A DNA stretch of 64,000 bases from contig JBAIAA010000519.1 in NCBI GenBank assembly GCA_037893245.1, forward strand, positions 310,001 through 374,000. Direction: 5' to 3'. The position numbers and the translations under genes were made by a program. The stretch is from Crossaster papposus. Its lineage: Eukaryota; Echinodermata; Asteroidea; Velatida; Solasteridae. Positions 22,801-37,800 of the stretch are shown piece by piece. A model generated the notes under the pieces. That model was not told the origin of the DNA. It saw nothing but the letters and a program-made list of their open reading frames with translations, and made no database searches. The first letter of the stretch is position 1; the number at the start of each line of letters is the position of its first letter.

Positions 22801-25800
22801 CCAGTAAGCAGTTTGCAGCAGTTTTAATCTTATTCATATATAATTGGAAACATTTTTGGGTCTGAGATTCGTGTCTTTTTAACATTTTGTAATGGCTAAC
22901 CTTTATAAAAAAAAGTCATAGACACTACACAGATGAAGTATGGAGAACAATTGAACATAATCAGTTTTTATTGATTATTTTTGTTTATTTGACAGGCTTA
23001 TCTACAACAAGCACAAGAGTTAGTCATAAATGAGAGCATTCTATTACAAACATTAGGTGAGTGGTGATATCGTAAGGGGCCGTCCAAAGTTTTCAACATT
23101 TCAATGGTCGTACAAAGCGTACGACAGGGGGGAGGGGGTCGGAGGCCGCGTACGACTTGAAATTGTGAATAAAATGTTGATTTTGTACCGTACAAACAGC
23201 AAAAGATAATTATATAATTGGTTTTGTTTCCTTCTTTTTTTATCTCGAAAGAATTTTCAACGTTAAAATCAGAAGCGATACAAAGTCCGCTGTTCAAAAA
23301 TGATTGCTTCGGCAGGTATGGTTATACCTTGTTAACAGCTATTGTGCAACTCCGAGAAAAAAACCCCGATGCGTCCCTGGCTAGCTATACGTAGCTTGCG
23401 AGGATGAGATACTTTTGACGCCGCACGCACTACATGCCGCGGCGACCAAGTTGTCAATGATTTTGTATAGCGCAACGTTGATGCCCTAGCCCTGAATAAG
23501 CGCGCGAATGTGCCAAACGTGAATGAATAACCTTTGACACGACTGTACTGCGACTCGTTCCCACAGCTGTGCATGGACATCGTGCACACAATGCCCCACC
23601 GCGCCCTACCGGTGTTTGGACTAAATGTTGAAAAGTACTACTTTGGGGGGAGGGAGGGGGATCTTGAAAAGTAGTACGCTCTGTACGACCTTAAAAATGT
23701 TGACAACTTTGGACGGTCCCTAAGAGCAAATAGAGTGCATAAATCAGTTCGTTTTTTTAACTGCACATGTGCACAATGATATGGGTCACAGGTCTTTTGA
23801 GATAACTAACGCGCGCGTATGAATGCGCAAGGTGCTCACATGAAGCGCACATATTAATCACAATCAGAATGAACATTCACGTAAAATTGCTTGACATAGC
23901 AATTTTATCCGGAATTAACTTTGAAATGTACTACTTTATCGAGATACTAAACTGGCTTATATGGACGAAGGTTCCATGTAATTATTGAACAAGCATAAGC
24001 CACTGAATGGAACTATAAACCTGTCTTGTTTTTAACATGATGTAAAAAGCCCACCAAGCTTTGCATTAGCACTGTTAACTAAGTTGGTACACACAGCAAG
24101 TTTCTGGCCAAGTTTGTGTGCACTCCATATGTGCAAGACTTATTGCGTCTTCTTAGAAGGCCAAATTGAAAAGAAAAGAAAAAATATACAATTGAAATTG
24201 ATTTATAATTACGAATAGCATTCACTTGTTTGTAATTTCAAACAATTGCATTATCAATTATTTGAAAGAAATTTGTATCAATTCTATTTTGTATGAAATT
24301 CAAGATTTTTTTGTCTTCTCTTTTTTTCTCAAGGATTTGAAGTTGCAGTAGACCACCCTCACACCCACGTAGTAAAATGTACACAGATGATTAGAGGTGA
24401 GTACGCTTCCATTTACAAACACTGAATTCTCATTGATTTAACTAACCGCCTCTGCTTCTTGATTGCAGATTCAAGGAGACTCTAATTATATGTATGTATA
24501 TATTTATGAATAATTCATAGCTCATGAACCAATCAGAACCACTCTTTTCACCTGTTGGTATATGTAGGAGCCAATTGGGATCCTGTTTGATTTTTGTGAA
24601 TCGTACGCATGTATTTTTTGCAATAATCCTGATACAGTCAGGCATTTCAATGACGGGAAAAAAATGTGTTTCTGATTGTGTTCAGGCTTGGAAACCCTAG
24701 TCTTATTTAGTACATTTTGTTAAAACCTGAACAACATTCTTGTAGTTGAAACTGATCAAGAGGATTAAAGTTAATCGAAAGCTTTTTAAGTTGTCCAAGT
24801 GAGGTTTTTTTTTGTAATTTTCACAAACACTGCAATTTATTATTTTGACATGCCCTAGTAAGCTTATTTCCTATAAATCAGTTTTCAATTGTGTTTATGT
24901 GTTGAGGTATTGACATAAATAAAGGATTCCCATTTAGTTGACAGGTGTGTAAAAAGTTGGACCATATTTGACAAAACTGCCCAATTTCTGTTCTGTCCAG
25001 GGGTAATAACAAGGCATTGAGTATTTCCTTGTTGCCACTAAAAGTTAGTTTAAGATAATCTGAGTATTTGCGATTGGGCTCAAACAGGGATGTTTAAAAT
25101 GTTTTGTTTTTTAAACCACTCCCAACTTTTTTTTTTGTAATTTTCGCCCCGGATAAAGGTATCTCCTATTTTTTCTATTTGTTTCCCTGGTCCAGACCAA
25201 AGTCACAGTAAAATAAATGTAATTTTGTGTGCTTGTTTTTTGTTATAGATTAGACATTTGATTTTATACATTTAAGGACAACAATTATGTGTATGATAGA
25301 CCATCTATTGTAGATCATTCCATGCATTTATGCACGTACATGTACACTGTTTATGTATCATGCAGAGATGAAACTAGCCTTTGAAATAAAGAATCGGGAA
25401 AATAGGCCGACCAAAAACCGTGTATGAAATCTGGCCGCGCGCATGATGTGATGTACATGTACATCAGTTTCTAAGGTTAAAATTTGCATCCGAGTGATAT
25501 CAATTCAATATTGGTTTTTCATGATCATCATGGTAAATTTTAATTCATTCCATTTCTACAACAATTATCTTAAACATCCAACAATTTCTGCATTTGAACT
25601 CTCTGTGAAAAAACCTTGAAGCTTGCTGCGTAGTTTCAAATATGTCACAGATTATTATTTTTTTTTGAATCTCCTTTAATCTGGGCATACTTGTGCATCT
25701 ACCATAACATATGTCCACTTTGTGCTCTTAACCAGTTCGCGCCGGGATTATTTTAACATCGCCGAGCCGACGGGCGGGATTATTTTTAACGAAACTCGAT

Positions 25801-28800
25801 CAGAAGCGGGTTCAGGCTGATAGTGCCGGGAAGCACACCCACGCATTTCCGGCCTTGCGCGCTGCTGACATACATTTGCGAACTTGAACTTGGCGTGTTT
25901 ATGCGTCATCCGTTTTGAATTTGGGAACATTTTTGCGTTTATATACGTCATCCGGCGCGAACTGGTTAATAAAAAATTTGGATGCACCGTTTTTATCAAA
26001 ATCAATTGATATTTATCGCCAAAAAGAAATCAAAGAATTTTAGGAATGAATTTGAAAAAGTTGGATTTCTTTTTAAATCTAAAAAGTTTCATCTCTGATC
26101 ATGTTTACATGTAAACAAGTCGATTGAATGCATATTTCATGTAGAGATAATTTAGTTCAGGATGCTTTGTCCAATAACTTTCTAACTGCTTTGGTAGCAT
26201 TGCAATAATTTATTTTCAAGGGTTAAAGGTAGGATACACCATTTGAAGATCTATATCAAAAATGTTTACTTACCGAATTATTAGGAAATATCTTTCTCAT
26301 TTGAAAGTAAATAATGATTCTAGGCATTCAGCAAAATGATTGCGCTAGATATCCTGTAATTATTCCGAAAAATTTAATTTTATAAAAAACAATTCGCGAT
26401 CTCCGGGCGGCGATCGCGAAAAAACAAAGATAACATAAGAATAACTGCCCAATGTCGGTTGAAAACGAACGCCGTTTTTCGTGCTTTTCTTGGCATTCAT
26501 AATTTTAAAACTTCGAACAGGTCAGTTAAACGATATTTACTATAAAATACAACCCCCCAAAGCTGGACGATATCACGATAATATCGTCACGATACGATAC
26601 TGAAGACGATATCGACAGTATCGACTTTGGTTTTAAAAATATCGAAATATCGTGACCCAGACGATATTCGCAAGATGTAGTCGATATTTAACAAAATGTA
26701 TTAAAACTGCTTGCAAACAAACTTAAGATGTGCCGCAAAAGTTGTTGTAACTTACGCCTTCGCCTGGACGTACCCTTTGTCAACAAACCCAATTGCAGCC
26801 GATGCGCCGCTCACTACTTCCTCAGTGACAAGATCGTTATCCAATCCTAAAGTCCAGTTAAACAATTCTTCGTTGCTATTGGGTGTTGACTTTCTTCTCT
26901 AGTTTTCAGCACAGACGTTCTCTCAACACAAAGGGCTACTCAAAGAATGTTGCCCTGGCCCGCTTATCTCCAACAAAGATACATTGTATTTACTTACACT
27001 AACCCTTGCCTGGCATATACAGAATGTATTTAAAAAGGCTTTGGCTGGTGTATTCCTCGAATTTATTTATCTCTTGGCCCAACCGATGGTCATTAAATTG
27101 GGTGTGAGTACTTACCAGTTCGCGCCGGGATTATTTTAACATCGCCGAGCCCACGGGCGGGATTATTTTTAACGAAACTCAATCCGAAGCGTGTTCAGGC
27201 TGATAGTGCCGGGAAGCACACCCACGCATTTCCGGCCTTGCCCGCTGCTGACATACATTTCCGAACTTGAACTTGGCGTGTTTATGCGTCATCCGTTTTG
27301 AATCTGGGGAAATTTTATATACGTCATCCGGTGCGAACTGGTTAAAAAAGTTTGCCGTACTCATTTGCAAAATGTATTAAGATGTAAAAATAAAAAGGGG
27401 TTAAAAAACCCTGAACCTGTTTATTTACGAAACCCTAGTCGTAACAAAAATATATTTCTAAGGTTAATTATGAAATTGTCCTTGTTTTATGGAAAAAAAA
27501 AGAAAGGGTACTTAAAGAATTATTTGTCTGATTTCCCAAAACATTTCCAACCGATTTCAGGGGTAAATAATAATACGATTTTTTCTTGGTTTTTCCGGTA
27601 TCTAACAAAATCGACATACACCTGACCATTGAATTACGAGGCTAGCGAAATAAATTCCAGGTTTATATAATAATATTTATTTCTAGTTTTATTGTTTAAA
27701 AAAGAACAAAAAAGAAAACGGGACCTCAACACTTAATATTTTGAGCTCCTCAACATTTTTCCAACAGATTTAAATGGGAAATTTAATACGATTTATTTTC
27801 CATTTTTCTTGTATTTGACAAAAACGATCTATTTCGTGGCCCATAAATTACAAGGCTAGCTTTTAAAAACATTTACCAAACCTACACGAGCCAAGAATAA
27901 ATAAGCAAGAATAAAATCGAGGTGGTACAAAATCCCGATGGCGGACCCCAGGATACTAAAACTGAGCCATGAATATTAGAAATACTTTAAATTAAGACCC
28001 AGAAATCAAGGCATGATTTTGAATGAAAACGGGTATTATTTTGTTGTCCTGCATTGTCCCTTAAAATGCACGAGCTGAGGTTTTATCCCAGCAAATTACT
28101 CCCGGAAGCATGTACTTCAATCTTAAAGTGAATTTCTAAACGTCCTAATAAGAAGTGGTTATTCAAATTTAAAAAATAATTTGCTGGGTGGTTAATAAAA
28201 CCATAATATTTAATTTGTCCCTAAAAAGATGTGGAAATTGTAAGAGCTTGTTACATTTTTCAATTTATAAGTGGTTCTGTGGTGTAGTTTTACATAATAT
28301 TTAATAAACACCTTTATAGTGCACGAGGAATAAAATAAAACCACGGGATAATTATTCGGGAGTATTTTCCAAATATATTCCAAGTTGGAGCAAGCAACCC
28401 AGACAATGATTGACAGCTGACCTACAAAATGTATTACACATTGTAGCAAGTGGACCAACATGTGGCCGACCATTACTTTGGAATTTCAATAGCTGGGAAA
28501 GTGGCCCATGTTGCTTTGAGTGCCGACAGTACCCGACCAGGCGGAATTCACAAAGTAAAAAAGGTATTACATTATTGTCAGATAAGCCTCCAACTGATCA
28601 GTCATGGACCAATAGGATTTGGCAGTTAGGTTTTGTTGAACCAGCGCCACAACCTTTCTTCCAAGGAGCGCCCAGTTCGTTGCCCTCGATGAAAATTGGC
28701 CAATCAGAATAATCTATCTTTGCGCAATAAAACCGCAAGTGCCCCTCCGACTTGATCGGCGGCTGGATTTTAGTGGAAGACGACAAAGCATTTTCACCGT

Positions 28801-31800
28801 CGCGTCTATTTTCAGCAACCATTCTGTTTATATAGTTTTCTTTTATAGACGTTTAAATTTTTCAGGAATCGCCACGATTCACACATGTCGTGTGACAGCG
28901 TTTAATTAACAGCTCGTTTGAGTTATTTTAACCATTATAATAGGTTTATTTCAAATTTGAAAATTACGGCGATATATCGACATATCGGCGATATTTACCC
29001 GACGATATATCGCCAGTCAAAATTTACGATATCGTCCAGGCCTACCCCAAATCCACCCATTCGTTATAATTCAAGCAATTACCAATGGTGTATCCTACCT
29101 TTACACATTTGTAAACATTAGAATGAGAATTTTGTCCACACAATGTTGCCCAAACAAACTCAATTCTCTCTACACATGTACATACTTGCAGATTTGACAG
29201 CAGTTGCACTAAGAATAAATCACCAAAAACATATTGCGCTCTTATTCTTAACAAAGCTTATAACTCTAACTTCCTAGGCATTCATTTAGGGTACAGTACC
29301 TGCGGCCGATTTCACCAATGTTAGGATTAATCCTAGGAAGAGTAACTCCTCCTAACTTGCAATAGATCCAATGCAAGTTAGGATGAGTTACTCATCCTAA
29401 CTCGAGATAGGATTAATCCTAGCGTTTCGTGAAATCGGCCGCAGGTACTACAAAATACTACAAAATTATCATAGGCCAGTTAAGAGTAGTATTTTGTAGT
29501 ATTAGGTCATGTTAGGATAACAAAACAAATCATGAGTATTTACTCTAGCCATAGCTATGATTTCAAAAGTCGATTTATTTCTGTTAATACATTTCAGGTC
29601 GATTCAAGAATGCCTTTGGCTCACGTGAGTTGAAATACATGTTTGTTTTTTTACCCCTGGACAGAGCACCTTGTGCAGTTTTGTGAATTTGGGTCCTTTT
29701 CTTGTCACAGTGCTTTTCTTGTCACTGAAATGTACAAGTAGAACTCACTTACTTTGTAGCTTTTTGTCACTCGTAGTTTTTGAAACAAGATTTTGTTTTG
29801 TGTGTGGGTGTGCCAATCATGTTTCTTATTGGTAAAAGTCATCAAACATTGACGATTTCAATTTTAATAAAAGACGCTCAAAGAATTCAATAAACTGTTG
29901 TGACTTATTAGTTTTCATGAACCGTACATGACAACTCATGGGAATCGCTTGATGTGTACATTGTACTCTAACTCTAACCCCCTAGGCTCTCGCACTAGAA
30001 AGCATACCAAACCTAACAAACTTTAACAGCTGCACACAGGTTCAATAATTATTGGTACTGAACCTAACAGTACTAAACCTGCCAAACTCCAACCTGTGGA
30101 AGTTTGATTGACTTGGTACAGATGGGTCTATGCATTGTTGAGTGTTCAGGATCAGGGCTGTGATGACTGGCCATTGGTTCTGTTTGTTGGGCTGTGTTTG
30201 AGTGGGGACAAACAGGGTGTACCCATCACATACAGTTGACCAGGAACTGTGCTGAGTGTGACTAGCCTGAGCTCACCCACGAATAATTGCCTGTGCATTC
30301 CCCAAAACTCCAATGTTTTTACAAGTCTCATGCCTTTCTGCCCAGAACCTCACATAATTTAACAGGGTCTCCATGGGCCTTTTGTACTGAGTCAAACAAA
30401 GTTCCACAACAAGTTGCTAATATTTGGTACAAAAACCTGCCAAAACCTGCAGTTGGAGTTTGATGGGCTTCGGGTACTTAGGGTTAATATGCCAAACATT
30501 TCAGGTAGATTTGTATATCTGTGATCTGACTTAGTGATTGGCTTTCCAATGCCTTATGGACGAAACATAATAGATGATTTCAAAAGATCCAATGTGTACT
30601 ATGTAGCCTTGAGAACCAGGCTGATGCATTAATTGTGGCCACTGTTTACATAATACCAGAAATCTCCTGGTGAGAATTTTTTTTAAGGGCAAAACAAGAT
30701 CACGTTGAGGTTGCATGAATGCATGAGCCTGGGATTCACTCAGTTTACAGACAAATGTGCACATCCAGGCCAAACTATGCTAATGAGTTTCCCCACTTTT
30801 GCCCCCCTTCCTCGCAACCCCACATCATCGCCTGCCCCCCATGTCCTGCCATCCGTGTCACTGTTTCTCTGGCGGCCACGGGATTGTGTTGCGGCCTTCC
30901 TGTGTCACCTTTTCGGATTTGGGTTTGCCCCGTCCCCCGGGGGAGCAGCCAGCAAGGACCTGGCACAGACCTCCTATTTCATGGCGACCAACAGGTTGGC
31001 TGCCCCCATTGCCTTTTTTTATTTATTTTGTGTATTATTATTTTTCTACGTGTCTGCCACATGCCGTGGCTAAATCTCCTTAAAGGGTGTCGACCAACAT
31101 TCTGATCAGAAATCATGCAATTTTTACTGGGCTGGTTTTAAGCCATGCAATTTTGAGTCCAAAATCAGCTGTTTAGATGTTACTTTTTTGTTGGCTTTGG
31201 CGTGCAACAGTGTACAGATCTGTAGGCACAAACGCAAAAAAAAATAAAATAATAATAATTATTAAAGAAATAGAAAAAAATTAAAAAAAATAAAATAAAG
31301 CCTTGGCTTTGTGCACTGACAGAATACTTGTAAAGTGCCCCCTGAGGAGATTATCCACAGATGCAAGTGTCGCACGCATTGAAAATTGAAATAGTATTGT
31401 GTTGCGTACACACTCCCACATTTTTATATACGGGGAGCAAATATACCAGTACAATGTAATACAGTTAGATGGACACAAGACAAGAATGAGGACTTGACCA
31501 ACCTAGCCCATATCAGGTAAATATCAATTGAGATCAGTTCACCATCTGACCAGGAAGTAAGTGTGATTGGACAGATATACATGTGGACAGTGCTTCAGTG
31601 CAACAATTTAAAGGTAGTAAACACCATTTCCAAACATCAAAAAACAAATCTACTAAATTATTATGAATTACTGTTTTCTTGACTGTAAGTGAATAACAGT
31701 CTAAAGCGTCCTGTGAAATTAACAGCATCTGATGTGAATGTGGTTTTCAATAAAAGTGGAATTTTGTATTAATTTCCAACGATTGCTGGCCGGCAATGTT

Positions 31801-34800
31801 AGAAAAAACTAACCATTTTTAAACACTTCATTAAACTTAGTTTTATGAATTGGTGCCAGCTAACTAGTCTGGTTTCCTAACTTTATAATTCCCTGGATAT
31901 ATAAACTCTGTTTCATCTAAAGGAAGTCAAGAAACCAGACTACAAAACAGATTGGTTTTTCCAGCATCTATGAACACAAAACTTTAAAAATAGTTTAGCA
32001 TCACAATATTTACTACAAATATGAAACATTCATTTTCGAAAAATTACAGCAAAAGCAAATAGTGTATACTACCTTTAAATTAATGTAAATTTAATGTAAA
32101 TCCCATATTATGTCCTACTTTTGGTTTTAACCTTTGTACCCCATAAAAAGCCAGTAGCTTAAGTGGTAATAAAAGCGATTTTGCTGCAAAACAACAACAA
32201 AAACACCGTTTCTCATTGTACCTGTTGATTTCTAATCAGAAAAAGATCCTTTTTTGTCACTAGATAATGATCGAGTGCTTATCATAAAAATCACCATCGG
32301 GAGCTTCAAGACAAATCTTCACCAGCTAATTATTTTCTTTATTGCCACAGGGCATGATATCATTTTGTAAATTTCTATCAACCATACATGTATTGAAGCA
32401 TGTGATTTTTGCAGCATGCCTTTGAATAGAAAGTTCTGTCAAATTTTGTACCTTGGTATTAAGCAAAATGTTCTTACTTAAACACAATCGTTAAACCAAA
32501 GCATGTCCAAGGGGTTAGCATTTAAATGTGGGCTGTAAACGGTATAATACAAAAACAACTTAATAGAGAGCTGCTTATTTCCTAATTTATTTTTGAGAAA
32601 GAAAAAGGTTTGTAGAACAGTTTTAATAACTCAAGAAACGGGAAACATTTAAGGGTTTTTCTTTTCACATTGTGACTTTTCCTTAAATTTGGTCAGTTAA
32701 AATAAACGTAATATGATTTCAAAGTGAACAAAGATAATTGGCAAGGCAGGACTTGGTGCTCTATCAACTGAGCTATATTGCCCTATGTTGGCGGTCTCCC
32801 AAATTGTCATGGAAATTCAGGAAGGTTTTCACTTTTGGTTTATTTGTGTATCAGTATGATTTCAACACTTTACCAAGGTAAGTTTGTGGGCAATAATATT
32901 TGTTCGGGAAAAAATTGAAAATACATGTACCTTTGAAAGAAATTGCCACTTTATCTACATGAAGCTATGCCTAAACTGGTACACATTTGTCAGTACTAAC
33001 TTCAGGAAAGATTGTCAGACCAGAAATGTGACTGGCATGAAAAGACAAACAAATCACTATGTCCAGTTGAAACGTGCAACACGAACTGCAAGTCAGCAGA
33101 ACCAAACTTCTGTCGTTCCCAGTTTGCGTTTTGCTCCCATGTGATATTTTGCCACTCTCTATTTCACACCAAATGAATTTGAGCCATTTTTTTGAAGTCT
33201 TTTCGTCCCTTGTATGTACCTTCTGTCCGGGAGTACACCGACAGCGAGTTAAATTGTTTTCCCTTTTGCTGTGTTTGTTTGGATTGCAGTTTACATCTGA
33301 CCACGTTTTGTCTGCAGTACCGACCGACCGTGGTAGCATGCGTCTGCATCTACCTGGTAGCCAAATGGTCTCAGTGGGAGGTAGGTGTTCCTCGGAAAGA
33401 TTCGCTGAAGAGAATGACCCCGACTTCAAACGAAAACACGACTGAAAGGGATAATTATGCATTTACAACAAGACTGTGAATCCGACAAGAATTTGTGAAG
33501 ATTTCATTAACCCGATTTGTTTTCTTCTAAATCTTGACAAGATTTTCCAAAGTACCGTAATTCCTTTACCGCTATACTGAAGTACTGGTCCCTCAATATT
33601 AATTTTGTAGAAGGTGGTTTGAAAGACCAGCCAAAAGGGTCCGATTGTTGACCTTGCTGACTCGGGGTTTTAACCCCAACTCCCTAGTGTAATTTATTAG
33701 GAACCATACCCATCCTGGCCAATTCCAACACCATATGGCAAACTGTACACACAAACTGTTGGACTCTGATTCTGGTAAAAGACAGTGTAAACTGACAGTG
33801 TAAAAGACTGTCAGTTTAGGGATGCAGTGCCCATCCTTAAACAGATTCCAACAAAACCTGGTGTTGGAGTTTGACTGATAGGGATTGTTAGGATTAAGGG
33901 AAAGTCCAAAAAGTCCTGTATGCTTTTGTTTACCCTCTAAGGTTTAACCCTCTAAGATATTCATGGATATCCGTGGTTTAGTATCTGCAAAATACCAACA
34001 AGAGGTTTTATGTTCTTTGCGATGATTGAGTAAATAAAGAAAACATGGTGTTACATATTGAACCAAAGAGGGACCTTTTGGGGGACTTAGCCGGTGAATA
34101 CATGGGTGCATTTCATGAATTAAAAAATGTTCATAGAAGAAGCCATCTTCTTACAAGTGATTACTTACTGGTTTTCGTCACAAGAGCATTGGTTGATAAT
34201 TTGCTAGATTTTTTTTACTAAACGGATTTTTCTGATGAACAGCTTTAAACTGAGTGTACAACAACAATAGATTTTCCAGTACTGATTATTATTCCACCGC
34301 AGAGGTCTGATTCTTGCATTTCTTTATGACTTTTTTAGATCATGAAGTCCAGCGATGGTAAAGACTGGTGGGAATATGTGGACCCAACTGTCACCAAGGA
34401 ATTGCTGGATGGTAAGTCTTGTGAATCCAGGTTAACCAGTTCACGCCGGGATTATTTCAAAATCGCAGAGCCGAGGGGCGGGATTTTTTTTAAAATGAAA
34501 CTCGATCCGAAGCGGGTTCAGGTCGATAGTGCCGCGAAGCACACCCACGCATTTCCGGCTTTGCTCGCTGCTGACAGACATTTCCGGCCTTGCTCGTGGC
34601 GTGTTTATGCGTCATCCGTTTTTCATCTGGGAGAAACTTTGCGTTTATATACGTCATCCGGCGAGAACTGGTTAAAGGAGCACGTCCTGAAATCCCCCAA
34701 AACTTTGTTGTGGATTGTTCACTTTTCTTATTTCAAGAATCTGGTTGAAAGGAAACCAACCTAATGTCTCATCAAAAAAACAAACGGTTATTTACACAAG

Positions 34801-37800
34801 ACACAATGAGTATGCGTGCATTTTTTTCTGTCGTTTTTTTATTCTGTCGTTTTTTATTAAATGTACGATACACGTTCTGTGTTTCGCATAAATTACACAA
34901 GCACCATTACACAGAATGCGAACAGTTTACGGCTGGAATCACGACGAGCACTGAACAGCCTAATTCTTTGAGGTCCCAAAAGTGGACTTCAAAATGTGTT
35001 CCTCGCACGAAAAACACAAGAATAACACAAGAAAAACACAAGAACGCCCAGTTTTTATTAAAGGATGGTTGTATGAATTTGGATGTTAATATTCTACTTT
35101 TAAAGGCCTTTCCAATTGACATAATTTTGTTCAAAACGTGTTTTGTAGCCCAATTAGGTGCTTTCCCGGACGTAGTGTCCTTAGCAACCTTTTTTCAACT
35201 TTTAATTCTTTCATTTTTCTTGATGCTCACAGAGCTCACAAAGGAGTTTCTGAGAATCTTTGATGCCTGTCCTAGTCGACTCAAACGGAGAATCTCAAAC
35301 GAAAAGATAACGGTAAGTTTTCAATCAATTCCTCTTGTTAAGTATTAAAGCACAAATCAATGCTGATATTAATGAAAGGACCACTGAAATAACACATGTA
35401 TTGGGCTTAAAATATATAAAAGTCAAAATCATTGTTTGTGACTGTCCTTTGTATATTCTCTGCACTTTGCAAGCAGGAAGGGTTGGAAAATGTTAGCGCA
35501 ACTTTGGTTTTTGTTTTATTACAATATGTGACCTGCTCCAATGAAGCCGGGACAAAGTTGATAATTTGTGTGTTTAAGATTTTATTTTTTTCAAATTCTC
35601 TAGGTTCTCAGCTTTAAAATGATGTATCATTAACATATGTACCCCCTACACTATCTCCCCTGGGGGAAGGATTTATTGATAAAACCCAGACAACCTAATT
35701 ATGAGATAAACAGCTTTTAAGTTCAGAAAAGCGTATTATTTCTATACACAATTGTTTCACGAAATAAAATAAAACACCCACTTGAGGGTGATGAATTATG
35801 TTTTGAAAACTTGGGAAGATTCAGAAAAACTCAAAATAGTAAAATCCACCCTGAAATGACTTCACGAGTACATTGTATTAAAACACATTAAGCGACTTTG
35901 TTCGGGTTTCATTTGAACAGGTCACATATATTGTTTTATTGATATCCTTTATCAAGAAAAAAAGCGGAGGTTTTTTGACAAAAAAGAAATCACACCTAAC
36001 TAGATTCCGCCTCATTGGCACTGCACCCAAATGAGATATCTTTCTGTCCCGTTTAGTTTGACACCACATTTGTTGTTGTGATGCTTGTAGTTTGGAAGAT
36101 TTCATTTGGAAGTTTCCAATTTTCAGCCCTGTCAAATTTGAGTGGTATTGCGGTAGCTTTTGGGGGAACAGAAATATTCCTAAAAAACACCGAAGACGTT
36201 AACGCTCAATTCGAATGCATTCTTTAAGTTTTGCAATGGTTGTCTTTATTCCACTCACCGTGCAGTCTCAGTCTAGGAAACGCCCCAAGGAAGGCTCCTC
36301 TGATTTTCACTCGGCCAGCACTGCCAAGTCTATCCCGTCCTCTTCTGCCTCTGTCTCCTCTGTCGACAGTGGGCTGCCTGGCAGTGGAAACTCGGAAAGC
36401 TCAGTCAACACCCAAGAGCTAACTGCCACGACTTCAGGCCATGGTGAAAGCTTCTCATCGTCTCAGGACAGCTCCCACACCGAGGGAGAAAAGCTAGGCT
36501 TGCACGAGATCAACATGGGGTTGCCCATGGTAGAATCCTCAATGTTTTCCCTAGATTCTGAATACATGAGTGGCATTAGTTTTAACCCTGGTGCCGATTC
36601 AAAGCACGGTCCATCTGGCACACATTCTGATTCAGACCAAGGGAAACCATTGGACCAGCAGGGCCATCCAGTCAAAAAGTCTTTAAAGGAATATCGAGAA
36701 CAGAAAGAACGCGAAAGGATAAAAACTGCTCAACAAAGCAGAGAGACGGCACCGCCCAGACCCAGTCACACTGCCTCAAGGCCAGGTGCTATGTCAACTC
36801 AGAATACCCACACTCTCAAAGGCAACGTGGATGCGTCCCATACTGATCAGCGACACAGGGAAGGAAACTACACCCAAGGAGGCCAGAAAAACAGGTTAGA
36901 AGACCGACGTTTGCCTGTGGATCACAGAAAAGCCGAGAAGCCTTCTGGAGTTCGCCAAGAGCAGCCAGGTAGCCATCCTCAATCGAAGAGTTCTGGACGA
37001 CCAACAGACCTCAGACCAACAAAAGACCAAAGACCTTATTCTCAGCATAGACCTAATGATTCAGGTAGTCAACCCAGCCATGGTGTTAGTGGCACAGACT
37101 CCAGGTACTCCAAAGGCACAGACCAGCATCAAAAACACAGCCGTGAGTCTGTTCCAAATAGCTCAGACAGGAAACAACTGGGCCCAGGTCTACAAGCAAA
37201 GGAGCACAAGAGAAATGGCATTGAGAGCAAAGAGCTTGGTGCTAACCTCAAAGTACCAGAAACTAATCAAAGGTTACTTAGTTCAGCCCCACCAAACAAA
37301 CCACATGCCACTGCATCCCAAAAGCCTCATACAGAAACTCTAAACGCACACAGCTCTGACAAAATACTGACCTCAGAATCACAAGAAAAGCCACATCCAG
37401 AGACACCGAGACTATCCAAATCTGAAATGTGCAGATCTAATCGGCCGGAGCATCAGGGAAACCTAAAGTCTGAGAAGCACAGAACGCCATCATCGGAGAC
37501 AATTAGGCCTCAAAAGTCGCAGTCACTTAAGCCACAGAGATCCGAGATTCCTAAAGGGACCTCAACTGAGAAAGAGAGGACACAGCATGCTATTCCACCT
37601 CTTGTTTCTGCAGTTGATGCCAAAAGAGAACAAAGATCTGCACCAGCTGTTGAGACTCAGAGGGCAGAGCCACCACAACCAATTGACCAGGAGCTTCCAA
37701 AGCCTCAGAGACCTGAACGGGTGTTACTACAACAACCAGAGACCCTAAAGGTTGACAGGAGAGTGACACTAACACCAAACAAACATGATTCAGTGAAGGT

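Larger units (their letters stand above)
26227..29100 (+). mobile_element. TTAA-flanked MITE family A, copy 4, split by a 2.5-kb insertion
   Basis: Left part 26227-26561 begins AGGTAGGATACACCATTTG after TTAA; right part 29044-29100 ends CCAATGGTGTATCCTACCT. Joined, they give one family A element. The intervening 26562-29043 is a separate transposon. Confidence 0.8.

Noticed and set aside
28598..28822. hAT transposase N-terminus
   Set aside because: Only a short start-like stretch; no BED finger cysteines or dimerisation domain follow, so it is not listed as a gene.
33074..33479. Overlapping frames of 95-163 residues
   Set aside because: Shadow frames around cyclin T exon 7 (33290-33380), which splices cleanly; no independent domain.
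34764..35348. 194-residue open frame between cyclin T exons 8 and 9
   Set aside because: No recognisable domain. Only its end overlaps real exon 9 (35233-35312); the rest reads through intron.
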